A DNA stretch of 44,665 nucleotides from Empedobacter stercoris. Its GTDB lineage: Bacteria > Bacteroidota > Bacteroidia > Flavobacteriales > Weeksellaceae. The stretch covers positions 1 through 44,665 of the forward strand of contig NZ_JACXZC010000026.1 of NCBI RefSeq assembly GCF_020281205.1, given 5' to 3'. This document shows positions 24,918 through 31,240 of the stretch, one piece after another (position 1 is the stretch's first letter; the number at the start of each line of letters is the position of its first letter). The position numbers and the translations under genes are program-made. The notes under the pieces were generated by a model. The model was not told where the DNA came from, ran no database searches, and saw only the letters and a program-made list of their open reading frames with translations.

Positions 24918-25892
24918 ATGAGTAAAGGACCAATCAGTCAGTTTATAGAGCACAACTATAGACACTTTAATGCAGCTGCATTAGTAGATGCAGCTAAAGG
25001 ATATGAAGCGCATTTAGAAGATGGGGGAAAAATGTTAATTTCTATGGGAGGTGCAATGAGTACTGCTGAATTAGGAATTTCATTAGCTGAAATGATTCGT
25101 CAAGATAAAGTTCAATTTATATCTTGTACAGGAGCTAACTTAGAAGAGGATGTGATGAACTTAGTGGCTCACTCTCATTACAAAAGAGTGCCAAATTATA
25201 GAGATTTAACTCCAGAACAAGAAAGAGAATTATTAGATAATCATTATAACCGTGTAACAGATACATGTATTCCTGAAGAAGAAGCATTCCGTCGTTTACA
25301 AAAACATTTAGAAGATGTTTGGCATGCTGCTGAAGCAAAAGGTGAACGTTATTTTCCACACGAATTTTTATATCAAGTAGTTAACTCAGGTGTTTTAGAG
25401 CAATACTATGAAATTGATCCTAAAGATTCTTGGATTGTTGCTGCGGCTGAGAAAAACTTACCAATCGTTGTTCCAGGATGGGAGGATTCGACTTGTGGAA
25501 ATATCTTTACGTCAAACGTAATTAAAGGAAATTTGAACGTACATACAGTAAAATCTGGTATCGAATACATGATTTATTTAACAGAATGGTACCGTGCAAA
25601 TTCTGATGGAAAAGGAGTAGGGTTCTTCCAAATTGCGGGTGGTATCTCAGGAGATTTCCCTATTTGTGTAGTTCCAATGATGTACCAAGATTTAGAATGG
25701 ACTGATGTTCCGTTCTGGGCATATTTCTGTCAGATTTCTGATTCTACAACATCTTACGGTTCTTATTCAGGAGCAGTTCCTAACGAAAAAATTACATGGG
25801 GTAAATTAGATGTTGATACACCAAAATATATGATCGAATCTGATGCGACAATCGTTGCACCGTTGATTTTTAATTATATTTTAGGAAATTAA
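24918..25892 (+). CDS. Deoxyhypusine synthase-like protein
   Basis: A 324-aa protein of the deoxyhypusine synthase family (NAD-dependent aminobutyl transfer from spermidine). The catalytic-lysine motif is present: K296 in VPNEKITWGKL, matching SWGKI of eukaryotic enzymes. NAD-site stretches 'FISCTGANLEEDVM' and 'DSTCGNIFTSN' are also visible. Bacteria lack eIF5A, so the product is more likely a polyamine such as homospermidine, or unknown. It follows speA by 31 nt in an operon; the agmatinase gene often found in such clusters is not here. Confidence 0.88.
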   Translation: MSKGPISQFIEHNYRHFNAAALVDAAKGYEAHLEDGGKMLISMGGAMSTAELGISLAEMIRQDKVQFISCTGANLEEDVMNLVAHSHYKRVPNYRDLTPEQERELLDNHYNRVTDTCIPEEEAFRRLQKHLEDVWHAAEAKGERYFPHEFLYQVVNSGVLEQYYEIDPKDSWIVAAAEKNLPIVVPGWEDSTCGNIFTSNVIKGNLNVHTVKSGIEYMIYLTEWYRANSDGKGVGFFQIAGGISGDFPICVVPMMYQDLEWTDVPFWAYFCQISDSTTSYGSYSGAVPNEKITWGKLDVDTPKYMIESDATIVAPLIFNYILGN

Positions 25893-25921
25893 GCTGTATA
25901 TTTTAGATATATCATAAACAG

Positions 25922-25962
25922 CCGCTCTGACATCTAATTATGCAGATGTAGAGCGGTTTTTT
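25922..25962 (+). terminator. Terminator after the speA operon
   Basis: CCGCTCTGACATCT and AGATGTAGAGCGG pair with one bulge around an 8-nt loop, followed by six T. This is the last clear host feature before the prophage. Confidence 0.9.
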
Positions 25963-25973
25963 CATTTCTTAAA

Positions 25974-26008
25974 ATTAGAATTAATTAGAAAATATTAGAA
26001 TTAATTAG
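25974..26008 (+). repeat. Two 15-bp direct repeats beside the integrase gene
   Basis: ATTAGAATTAATTAG occurs at 25974-25988 and again at 25994-26008, exactly 20 bp apart (about two helical turns). The position, just upstream of the integrase gene at the prophage edge, fits arm-type integrase or excisionase sites, or an operator. The rest of 26009-26064 is AT-rich with no clear promoter. Confidence 0.65.
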
Positions 26009-26064
26009 TAATTATTCGAAGATTTATTGCAAATTTATTGAAATTTTCAATCCTTGATATTTTT

Positions 26065-27324
26065 ATGATTACCGCAGAAATAATACTTGACACGAGAAGA
26101 AAAACAAAAAAGGGTTTTCCTGTTAAAATTCGTGTTTACGACACTCTTATAAAAAAACATGATTATGTTAGTTTGAAATTATATCAAAACGAAGAATCAT
26201 TAAAATCTGATAATTTGATTAAGCAAAGAGAATTCGAACTTATAAAGGAATTAGAATTTGTTAATTCCAGAAATATGAGTTTAACTGAATCTTTGAATAT
26301 TTTTCAAAACGGAATTCCTTTGAATGATATTGAAAAGCGAATTTTAGAATTAGAAGCTGAATTATCTAAGTTAAAGTCACAATTAAATCCTACCATGTTA
26401 TTTGAGTTTACCGAGAAATATTTGAATGAAAAAAGACAGCGCAAGGAAATGATTAGGCTTCATGAAGCGGTTTTAAACCGTTTTAAATTATTTATACATC
26501 CGCGTGAAGATATCGCTATAAATGATTTAACATATGAATTGCTAAACGATTTTCAAGTTCATTTAACAAACGAAATTTCTTTAAATTCATCTAAATCATA
26601 TATTAAAAAATTCAATAACATTTTTAGAGAAGCTCAAAAAAGAGAAAATTTAAATATTAAATTAAAAAATCCATTTTCTGATTTAAAAAAAATTAACACG
26701 GTTGAGAAAGATGATAAAACTATTAGTTTGGAAAGCTTGAAGAAAGTGTTGAATTTAGATATTTTCAATGAAATAAAAATATTACCACAAATAAAACAAA
26801 GGGCTGTTGATTTGTTTTTATTTCAATTTGCAATTGGAGGTCATGATCTTGTGGATTTAGCAAATTTAAAATGGTCAAACATAAAAGACGATCGTATAAT
26901 TTTCAAAAGACACAAAAATAGATCACATAACAACGGAGGCGTTTTAGTTAATAATAAATTATTTCCAATCGCTTTAAATGTTATAGAAAAATACGGAACA
27001 AAGGAAAATGAAAGAGTATTTTCGTTTATACCTTTACCTGATTATGAAACGAAAAATCACGAATATTTATGTTTTAATATAAGTTATAATAATAATTTGA
27101 AAAGTATTCAAAATCATTTGCAATTAACTGATAAATTACTTTCCAAACGTGCTCGATATACTTTTAATACAATTGCAGGAAACTTATTGATTAATCGTGA
27201 TATTATTGAAGAAATTCAAGGCCATACACAATCATCAATTTCGCACGGATATTATGGAGGAACTTTTAATGATATAAAAGACGCTGAACATTTGAAAGTT
27301 ATTGAAGCTGTTTTTGGGGAATAA
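26065..27324 (+). CDS. Phage tyrosine integrase, atypical catalytic residues
   Basis: A 419-aa protein from the ATG at 26065; a longer frame would need a TTG at 26038. The N-terminal arm-binding region starts MITAEIILDTRRKTKKG. A coiled stretch (about 90-108) precedes the core-binding domain (about 113-200) and the catalytic domain (about 220-415). Visible catalytic elements: the beta-hairpin lysine stretch FKRHKNRS, R364 in RARYTF, H387 in IQGHTQ, and tyrosine 396 or 397 in SHGYYGG. The first catalytic arginine (usually GxRxxEL) is not evident; the site reads GGHDLVDLANLKW. I recall this sub-family from Bacteroidota prophages. It should integrate and excise this element. Confidence 0.9.
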   Translation: MITAEIILDTRRKTKKGFPVKIRVYDTLIKKHDYVSLKLYQNEESLKSDNLIKQREFELIKELEFVNSRNMSLTESLNIFQNGIPLNDIEKRILELEAELSKLKSQLNPTMLFEFTEKYLNEKRQRKEMIRLHEAVLNRFKLFIHPREDIAINDLTYELLNDFQVHLTNEISLNSSKSYIKKFNNIFREAQKRENLNIKLKNPFSDLKKINTVEKDDKTISLESLKKVLNLDIFNEIKILPQIKQRAVDLFLFQFAIGGHDLVDLANLKWSNIKDDRIIFKRHKNRSHNNGGVLVNNKLFPIALNVIEKYGTKENERVFSFIPLPDYETKNHEYLCFNISYNNNLKSIQNHLQLTDKLLSKRARYTFNTIAGNLLINRDIIEEIQGHTQSSISHGYYGGTFNDIKDAEHLKVIEAVFGE

Positions 27325-27327
27325 AAA

Positions 27328-27352
27328 AAAAGGATTCAAATTGAATCCTTTT
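27328..27352. terminator. Bidirectional terminator between integrase and TAC cassette
   Basis: AAAAGGATTCAA and TTGAATCCTTTT are near-contiguous inverted repeats with A run before and T run after, so they work for both convergent transcripts. Confidence 0.8.
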
Positions 27353-27785
27353 AAATAAAATCTTTTATATCACTTAAGTTAGCATTAATTTCTTGATCAA
27401 TAATATTATTAATTTCAATGTAAGGTATTATAATCTCTTGATATTTTGTGTTGTTTAATTTAGTGATCAACATACCTCTTGAAGAACCAATAGAAATATC
27501 TCCAATTTGATTTAATATTTCTTTTTTTATAATAAATTTTTCATCTTGATAAAAAGTACTCCAAAGTTCTTTTGAAAATTGAAATTCATGTCTAGTTTTC
27601 AACTTAATAATTGGATCGTTTTTTAAATTAAAAATTAGATTATATATAATAGCTATTATTTCCTCTTTAAAGTTTACTTTAATACTTACTCCATTAGACA
27701 TCTCTAATTCTTCTTCCTTTTTAATGTTTTCATTATCAAAAGTTGCGAACTCTTCTATATTCCCGCTTATAATTGAAAAATCCAT
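27351..27785 (-). CDS. SecB-like chaperone, third gene of a TAC-like cassette
   Basis: A 144-aa protein. The region 'IGDISIGSSRGMLITKLNNT' (94-113), then 'KYQEIIIPYIEINNII', resembles in pattern the conserved C-terminal half of SecB-like proteins of Bacteroidota (leucine-rich strand, (S/T)-(I/V)-G-(S/T)-x-RG-(I/M)-L, then a P-(Y/x)-I-(E/N) strand and a final helix). Earlier strands 'VSIKVNFKEEII' and 'TRHEFQFSKE' fit the antiparallel sheet. SecB-like chaperones in TAC systems protect an unstable antitoxin. The position, last in a toxin-antitoxin-third-gene operon, supports this. The assignment rests on pattern and synteny only. It starts 7 nt after the antitoxin gene and ends in the shared terminator. 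Confidence 0.5.
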   Translation of the reverse strand: MDFSIISGNIEEFATFDNENIKKEEELEMSNGVSIKVNFKEEIIAIIYNLIFNLKNDPIIKLKTRHEFQFSKELWSTFYQDEKFIIKKEILNQIGDISIGSSRGMLITKLNNTKYQEIIIPYIEINNIIDQEINANLSDIKDFI

Positions 27786-27792
27786 TTTTATA

Positions 27793-28212
27793 TTATTTTA
27801 TAATTTCATGTATTTTGAAAACTTTATTATAGTTGACTTCTTTTTCAAAACTACCTGAAATTTTAATGTTGTTATTAATTTTTGTATAAATTTTGTAAAT
27901 CTCTTCTTCTTTAGCAGTGAAATATTTTTCAAATATGATATTGCTTTTAATATCTCTATCAATTAATCTGATATCTAAAACTTCTTCAATTTTCACTAAA
28001 GTTGAAACTTTATAATCTTCACCTTTTAATAATTTACTGATATTTTGAGGTGATACGTTTAACAAATCAGCTAAATCTGACTGTGATAATTTTTTACTTT
28101 TTAATGTAAATTGAATTTTAAATGCAATTTTTTTTACTGCATGTTTTATATTTATATTGTAATCAAAATCTTCTTCTTGATAATAATATTGTTTCAATAT
28201 TTTTTTACTCAT
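27793..28212 (-). CDS. XRE-family HTH protein, probable antitoxin
   Basis: A 139-aa protein. An N-terminal segment (1-28, YYYQEEDFDYNINIKHAV) is followed by a Cro/CI-type helix-turn-helix at about 32-85 (KLSQSDLADLLNVSPQNISKLLKG). A C-terminal extension of about 55 residues (86-139) is basic and partly hydrophobic. In TAC antitoxins such an extension is the chaperone-addiction tail, which fits here but is inferred. The gene is 2 nt from the upstream toxin-like gene. It probably represses its own operon through the palindromes upstream. A plain transcriptional regulator is the alternative. Confidence 0.8.
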   Translation of the reverse strand: MSKKILKQYYYQEEDFDYNINIKHAVKKIAFKIQFTLKSKKLSQSDLADLLNVSPQNISKLLKGEDYKVSTLVKIEEVLDIRLIDRDIKSNIIFEKYFTAKEEEIYKIYTKINNNIKISGSFEKEVNYNKVFKIHEIIK

Positions 28213-28214
28213 GT

Positions 28215-28760
28215 CTAATTGTAAAATATGTTATCAATAATGTCTTCATCACAAAAAGATTCTTCTAATAAAAAATCTCTACATAATTTTAGATTATCTA
28301 ACTCTTTTTGAGTATCTGGATGACCTTGCATAGCTTGACTAAATTTTATAGCTCCTCCTGTTATAATAAAGCATTTGTTGGTGATTCTTAATGCATATAA
28401 TCTTAATTTTGACAATCTTATGTTGTTTTTGTATTTATTATATGAATCTATAAAAAATTTTGCTTTTGACTCTTCATATTTAATTAAATTTACAGGATTA
28501 TTATGAATTGAAGTAAATAAATCAAATAAACAATTATCATCACAACCTCTTTTTATCTCACCTCTTATAAATTCTCTGTCAATAAAAATTTCATCAACAA
28601 ATTGATCAATTGAGTCAACTGTAATATTATTATTTAAAGCTTTATCATAAATGTAATCAAAATCATTCCAGTTGTCCATTCTTTTATGATATTCAGATTT
28701 ATATAAATCATCATATTTAAAAGAAGCTAATTTTTCTGTAAATATAGGTGTTATTTCCAT
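28215..28760 (-). CDS. Putative HigB/RelE-like toxin of a TAC-like cassette
   Basis: A 181-aa protein. The C-terminal part (about 112-172) reads 'KLRLYALRITNKCFIITGGAIKFSQAMQ' followed by 'ELDNLKLCRDFLLEE'. This is a beta-strand pair, a (V/I)-I-x-x-GG-(A/V)-K turn and a helix, as in RelE/HigB-like and Gp49-like toxins that are paired with XRE antitoxins. The N-terminal 110 residues are helical, charged and unrecognised. It is the first gene of a tight operon (2-nt and 7-nt gaps). Gene order toxin-antitoxin-chaperone matches HigBA-SecB TAC loci. Catalytic residues could not be named, so the toxin call is provisional. Confidence 0.5.
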   Translation of the reverse strand: MEITPIFTEKLASFKYDDLYKSEYHKRMDNWNDFDYIYDKALNNNITVDSIDQFVDEIFIDREFIRGEIKRGCDDNCLFDLFTSIHNNPVNLIKYEESKAKFFIDSYNKYKNNIRLSKLRLYALRITNKCFIITGGAIKFSQAMQGHPDTQKELDNLKLCRDFLLEESFCDEDIIDNIFYN

Positions 28761-28766
28761 TTTATC

Positions 28767-28809
28767 AACCTACAGGTTTATTTTTTGTATTTATATTAAC
28801 GTTAATATA
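28767..28809 (-). promoter_or_regulatory. Two palindromes, candidate operators of the TAC-like cassette
   Basis: TATATTAACGTTAATATA (28792-28809) is a perfect 18-bp palindrome. AACCT-AC-AGGTT (28767-28778) is a second inverted repeat close to the toxin start codon. On the minus strand a TATCTTTA (one mismatch to TAnnTTTG) lies upstream of the 18-bp palindrome. The layout fits autorepression by the XRE protein. Confidence 0.55.
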
Positions 28810-28851
28810 GTAATATTTTCTATATAAAGATAATTCTTAGTTTTAAAATAA

Positions 28852-28871
28852 AATTACGGGAAAACGTAATT
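28852..28871 (-). terminator. Terminator after the prophage lipoprotein gene
   Basis: AATTACG and CGTAATT pair around GGAAAA. On the minus strand the stem is followed by TTTATTTT. It separates the repressor-lipoprotein transcript from the TAC-like cassette. Confidence 0.6.
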
Positions 28872-28877
28872 ATATAG

Positions 28878-29384
28878 CTAATTTTTCAAATCAGCTTTTA
28901 ATGTATTAATATTTTGTTTTAAATAATTGATTTTAGACTTGTAATCTAAAAACTCATCTGCTGTTGGATTGTTTGTTTCAGTAATAAATTCATTTATTAA
29001 ATAATAAAGATTAATTATATTTTCGTTTTTAATTTCTTCACCTTTTTTAGGTTTACTTAAATATTCAAATTGATAATTAAACTCATGTAATAATAAATTT
29101 ACACTATCTTTTTTCCTTTTATAAACAGCTTCAAAATACAATCTTTCAATTGCTTTTTTGTAATCACTAACGTAACAATCTTCAAATTTAGGTGAATTAC
29201 ATAAAGCATATTTATTAGATTTATATGCTTCTTCACCAATAGTGAAATTCATTGACGCTAATTCAGTATTTAAACTGTCAATTTTATTTATTTGCGGTAA
29301 TAATTCTTGAATATCTTTATTTAATTTCGATTCTGAACAAGAGAAAAGAACACTAATAATAAGAAGGTAAACTATATTTTTCAT
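28878..29384 (-). CDS. Prophage lipoprotein, candidate lysogenic-conversion gene
   Basis: A 168-aa protein. It has a lipoprotein signal (YLLIISVLFSC, lipidated C16) followed by a mature domain with long amphipathic helices and two cysteines near residues 62 and 70 (LCNSPKFEDC) that could form a disulfide. I recognise no family. It lies 4 nt behind the repressor gene, so it is expressed in the lysogen. Phage lipoproteins in such positions can block superinfection, but that is inference. Confidence 0.75.
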   Translation of the reverse strand: MKNIVYLLIISVLFSCSESKLNKDIQELLPQINKIDSLNTELASMNFTIGEEAYKSNKYALCNSPKFEDCYVSDYKKAIERLYFEAVYKRKKDSVNLLLHEFNYQFEYLSKPKKGEEIKNENIINLYYLINEFITETNNPTADEFLDYKSKINYLKQNINTLKADLKN

Positions 29385-29388
29385 AAGA

Positions 29389-30048
29389 TTATAAAGCTAA
29401 TTTCTTACTATGAGTTGACGCTACAACTTGAAACAAAGCAGTTACCATTGAAATTGGTACTTCTTCATATTCAGGGTAATCAAATTTATCTTCATCTAAA
29501 GGTTTTGGAATTAAAACAAGATATTTATTATCCTTATCTCTCCTTACTTTTTTTATTGTTCTTAAGTCATTTGTAGTTACAACTGCATATATTTCACCTT
29601 GTGGAAAATATGTTTGCCATTCTGGAACCTCTCTTAATCCTAATATATCATCGTTTCCTAATTCTTTAGACATCGATTTTCCAGAATTTTTAATTGCAAA
29701 TTGTGCGTTATGAAATTCAGGTAAGTAAAAATAATAAGAAGGAGCAACTGTTTGATCGTTGAAAATCTTAGTAAACCCAGAATAGAAATCTACATCATAA
29801 AAAGGAATTTTCTTTATAGGTAAACTTTCAACTTCTTCTGTTTCTACTTCAACATATTCATCATTTGAACCACAATCAAAATATGTTTTATAGACATATT
29901 TTATTGAGTTTATTTTATCTTCTGGTATTTCTTTAGTTCGATATTCCCAATTATTAAGAGTTTCTAAAGAAATTGACAACTCATTTGCCATATCTTCACG
30001 CGAAATCTTTAATTTTTTTCTAATATTTTTTAATTCTATAATATTCAT
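29389..30048 (-). CDS. Phage repressor, HTH plus S24 LexA-like domain
   Basis: A 219-aa protein from ATG at 30048; the longer frame starts with TTG. The N-terminal helix-turn-helix (1-60, ISREDMANELSISLETLNNWE) is followed by an acidic linker (64-78) and an S24 peptidase-like domain. Probable catalytic serine is S125 (SGKSMSKELG; usually GDSM) and lysine is K166 or K167 (LRTIKKVRR). It should maintain lysogeny and bind the operator array upstream; RecA-stimulated self-cleavage is expected for the family, but the usual Ala-Gly cleavage pair is not obvious. It is divergent from the early operon. Confidence 0.9.
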   Translation of the reverse strand: MNIIELKNIRKKLKISREDMANELSISLETLNNWEYRTKEIPEDKINSIKYVYKTYFDCGSNDEYVEVETEEVESLPIKKIPFYDVDFYSGFTKIFNDQTVAPSYYFYLPEFHNAQFAIKNSGKSMSKELGNDDILGLREVPEWQTYFPQGEIYAVVTTNDLRTIKKVRRDKDNKYLVLIPKPLDEDKFDYPEYEEVPISMVTALFQVVASTHSKKLAL

Positions 30049-30080
30049 TATCAATGAGATAAAACATTAATTAATAAAAA

Positions 30081-30129
30081 TATGTATATTTAACACATAA
30101 ATATGTTGTAAGTATGTTATAATTACATA
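30081..30129. promoter_or_regulatory. Array of TATGT/ACATA half-sites, probable repressor operators
   Basis: Five copies occur within 49 bp: TATGT at 30081, 30102 and 30113, and ACATA (the inverse) at 30095 and 30125. The last overlaps the -7 box of the rightward promoter. The array sits between the repressor gene and the early operon. Confidence 0.55.
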
Positions 30130-30135
30130 TATTTG
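30106..30135 (+). promoter_or_regulatory. Rightward early promoter of the prophage
   Basis: TTG at 30106-30108 and TATATTTG at 30128-30135 are 19 nt apart, a very good Bacteroidota promoter. It lies 89 nt upstream of the first early gene and overlaps repressor half-sites. Confidence 0.7.
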
Positions 30136-30224
30136 TAAAACAAAATACAACTGATTACAAAAGTAAACAGTTAAACAGAAGTAAAAGTAGTAAAAATATA
30201 CCAAAATCAGATATACCGAAGGTT

Positions 30225-30467
30225 ATGGAAGCAAAAAAGAATGTTAGATATAAGAAAAGTTTTAAAAACGGAGTAGCTCAATTAAAGCGAAGTTCTTTTC
30301 AACCCTTTAAGAAAGAGGTAAAGATGTTCCTTGCTCTTAACAGTGATGTTTCTTATTACCAAAAAGAAAGAGGAGATCGCTCATTGAATTTATCTGAAAT
30401 GTCTACTATCGAAAGAATTTTCAAAAAACACGGAGTGACTCAGAATATCTGGTCAGATCCGAAATAA
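30225..30467 (+). CDS. Small early phage protein, possible Cro-like regulator
   Basis: An 80-aa basic protein. The C-terminal two thirds ('FKKEVKMFLALNSDVSYYQKERGDRSLNLSEMSTIERIFKKHG') look like a compact helical DNA-binding domain of a type often encoded first after the repressor in Bacteroidota prophages. No specific family is recognised. As first gene of the rightward early operon, a Cro or early-activator role is plausible. Confidence 0.65.
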   Translation: MEAKKNVRYKKSFKNGVAQLKRSSFQPFKKEVKMFLALNSDVSYYQKERGDRSLNLSEMSTIERIFKKHGVTQNIWSDPK

Positions 30468-30496
30468 ATACTAACCCTAAATACCCGAATACCCGA

Positions 30497-30697
30497 ATGG
30501 AGAAATTCACCGAAAGAGAGCAGTTAATCACTCAAATGATAGCGAGCGGTAGCTCAATTAAAGAGATTGCAGATAAAGTTTGCAGGAGCGAACACACAAT
30601 CACAAAGCAAATCCAAGTGATTTACGATAAGACAGGAATAGCAAGACGATTAAACGCTTTAGCAGCTTATTATTATCAAATTCTTGTTCAAGTCTAA
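30497..30697 (+). CDS. Stand-alone LuxR-type helix-turn-helix protein
   Basis: A 66-aa protein that is almost entirely a LuxR/GerE helix-turn-helix: 'FTEREQLITQMIASGSSIKEIADKVCRSEHTITKQIQVIYDKTGI'. There is no receiver or ligand-binding domain. It is the second gene of the early operon, where a lambda-like phage carries CII or Cro-type regulators, so it likely controls early or establishment transcription. Confidence 0.85.
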   Translation: MEKFTEREQLITQMIASGSSIKEIADKVCRSEHTITKQIQVIYDKTGIARRLNALAAYYYQILVQV

Positions 30698-30810
30698 ATC
30701 AGCAATATTCTTAGCATAAGAAGATCTTAGTCTACGGACTTTAAAATATAAACGAAGCGTTCATTTAAATCGAGAATAATCAAATTAGATAAAAGAGTTA
30801 CATCTTTTTT

Positions 30811-30906
30811 ATCCTTCTATTGGCGGGATTGTCAGCAAGTTCTTACAGCGCATTAATTTGTTCTGTAAGCGCACGCAATAAGACGCATATCCTTCTCTTA
30901 GCGGGA
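30811..30906 (+). repeat. Imperfect 18-bp direct repeat pair
   Basis: ATCCTTCTATTGGCGGGA (30811-30828) and ATCCTTCTCTTAGCGGGA (30889-30906) differ at two positions and are 78 bp apart. Between them CTTACAG (30842-30848) and CTGTAAG (30863-30869) form a perfect 7-bp stem. The stretch 30698-30984 has no convincing gene on either strand. Confidence 0.5.
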
Positions 30907-30984
30907 AAAGAAAAAAAGAAAGTACAGTACAATCTTAAGATGAAATCGGGTAAAAGAAACTTCAACAACACATTTTTTTTGAGT

Positions 30985-31225
30985 TGTTCTTTGACATCAT
31001 TGGGATAAATATAATAGTCATTGCTAACTATATCATGTTAGGTGAGTCTGCGAGCTGTAATTGTATGAATTACTAAAGAAACAGCTAAGAGCGAGGGGAT
31101 AACCTTTGAAGCATCAGAATTATTACGATTTATCAAACCGCGATAAGGCGCGGTATTTAATACCTGTTATAATCCCTTATTCTTATTTGGAAGTTAAACA
31201 AGTTCGAAACTTGATAAGGGAACTA
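30985..31225 (+). ncRNA. Structured, probably non-coding region
   Basis: No ORF of note, higher GC than its surroundings, and many stems. They are CTAAC/GTTAG (31024-31041), AGCTGT/ACAGCT (31053-31086), ACCGCG/CGCGGT (31137-31154), and GGTAT/ATACC (31152-31164, exclusive with the previous stem). A nested pair follows: CCCTTAT/ATAAGGG (31174-31220) enclosing CAAGTT-CGA-AACTTG (31199-31213). It could be an independent RNA, an attenuator-like leader for the membrane peptide that starts 20 nt later, or a packaging or antitermination element. Direction is taken from the flanking genes. Confidence 0.4.
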
Positions 31226-31240
31226 TAAATAACATTAATT

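Noticed and set aside
25893-26064. tRNA gene as prophage attachment site
   Set aside because: No cloverleaf, TTC arm or CCA end is visible at the junction; the only strong structure is the terminator of the host operon.
30820-31008. 62-codon open frame in the gap after the LuxR-type gene
   Set aside because: It needs a TTG start, has no coding character and crosses hairpin-rich sequence; treated as part of the non-coding region.
30991-31015. TTGACA ... TATAAT, like an E. coli sigma-70 promoter
   Set aside because: Spacing is only 13 bp and Bacteroidota do not use this consensus.
30985-31225. Retron msr-msd or CRISPR as explanation of the structured region
   Set aside because: No reverse transcriptase or cas gene is nearby and there are no regular repeats and spacers.
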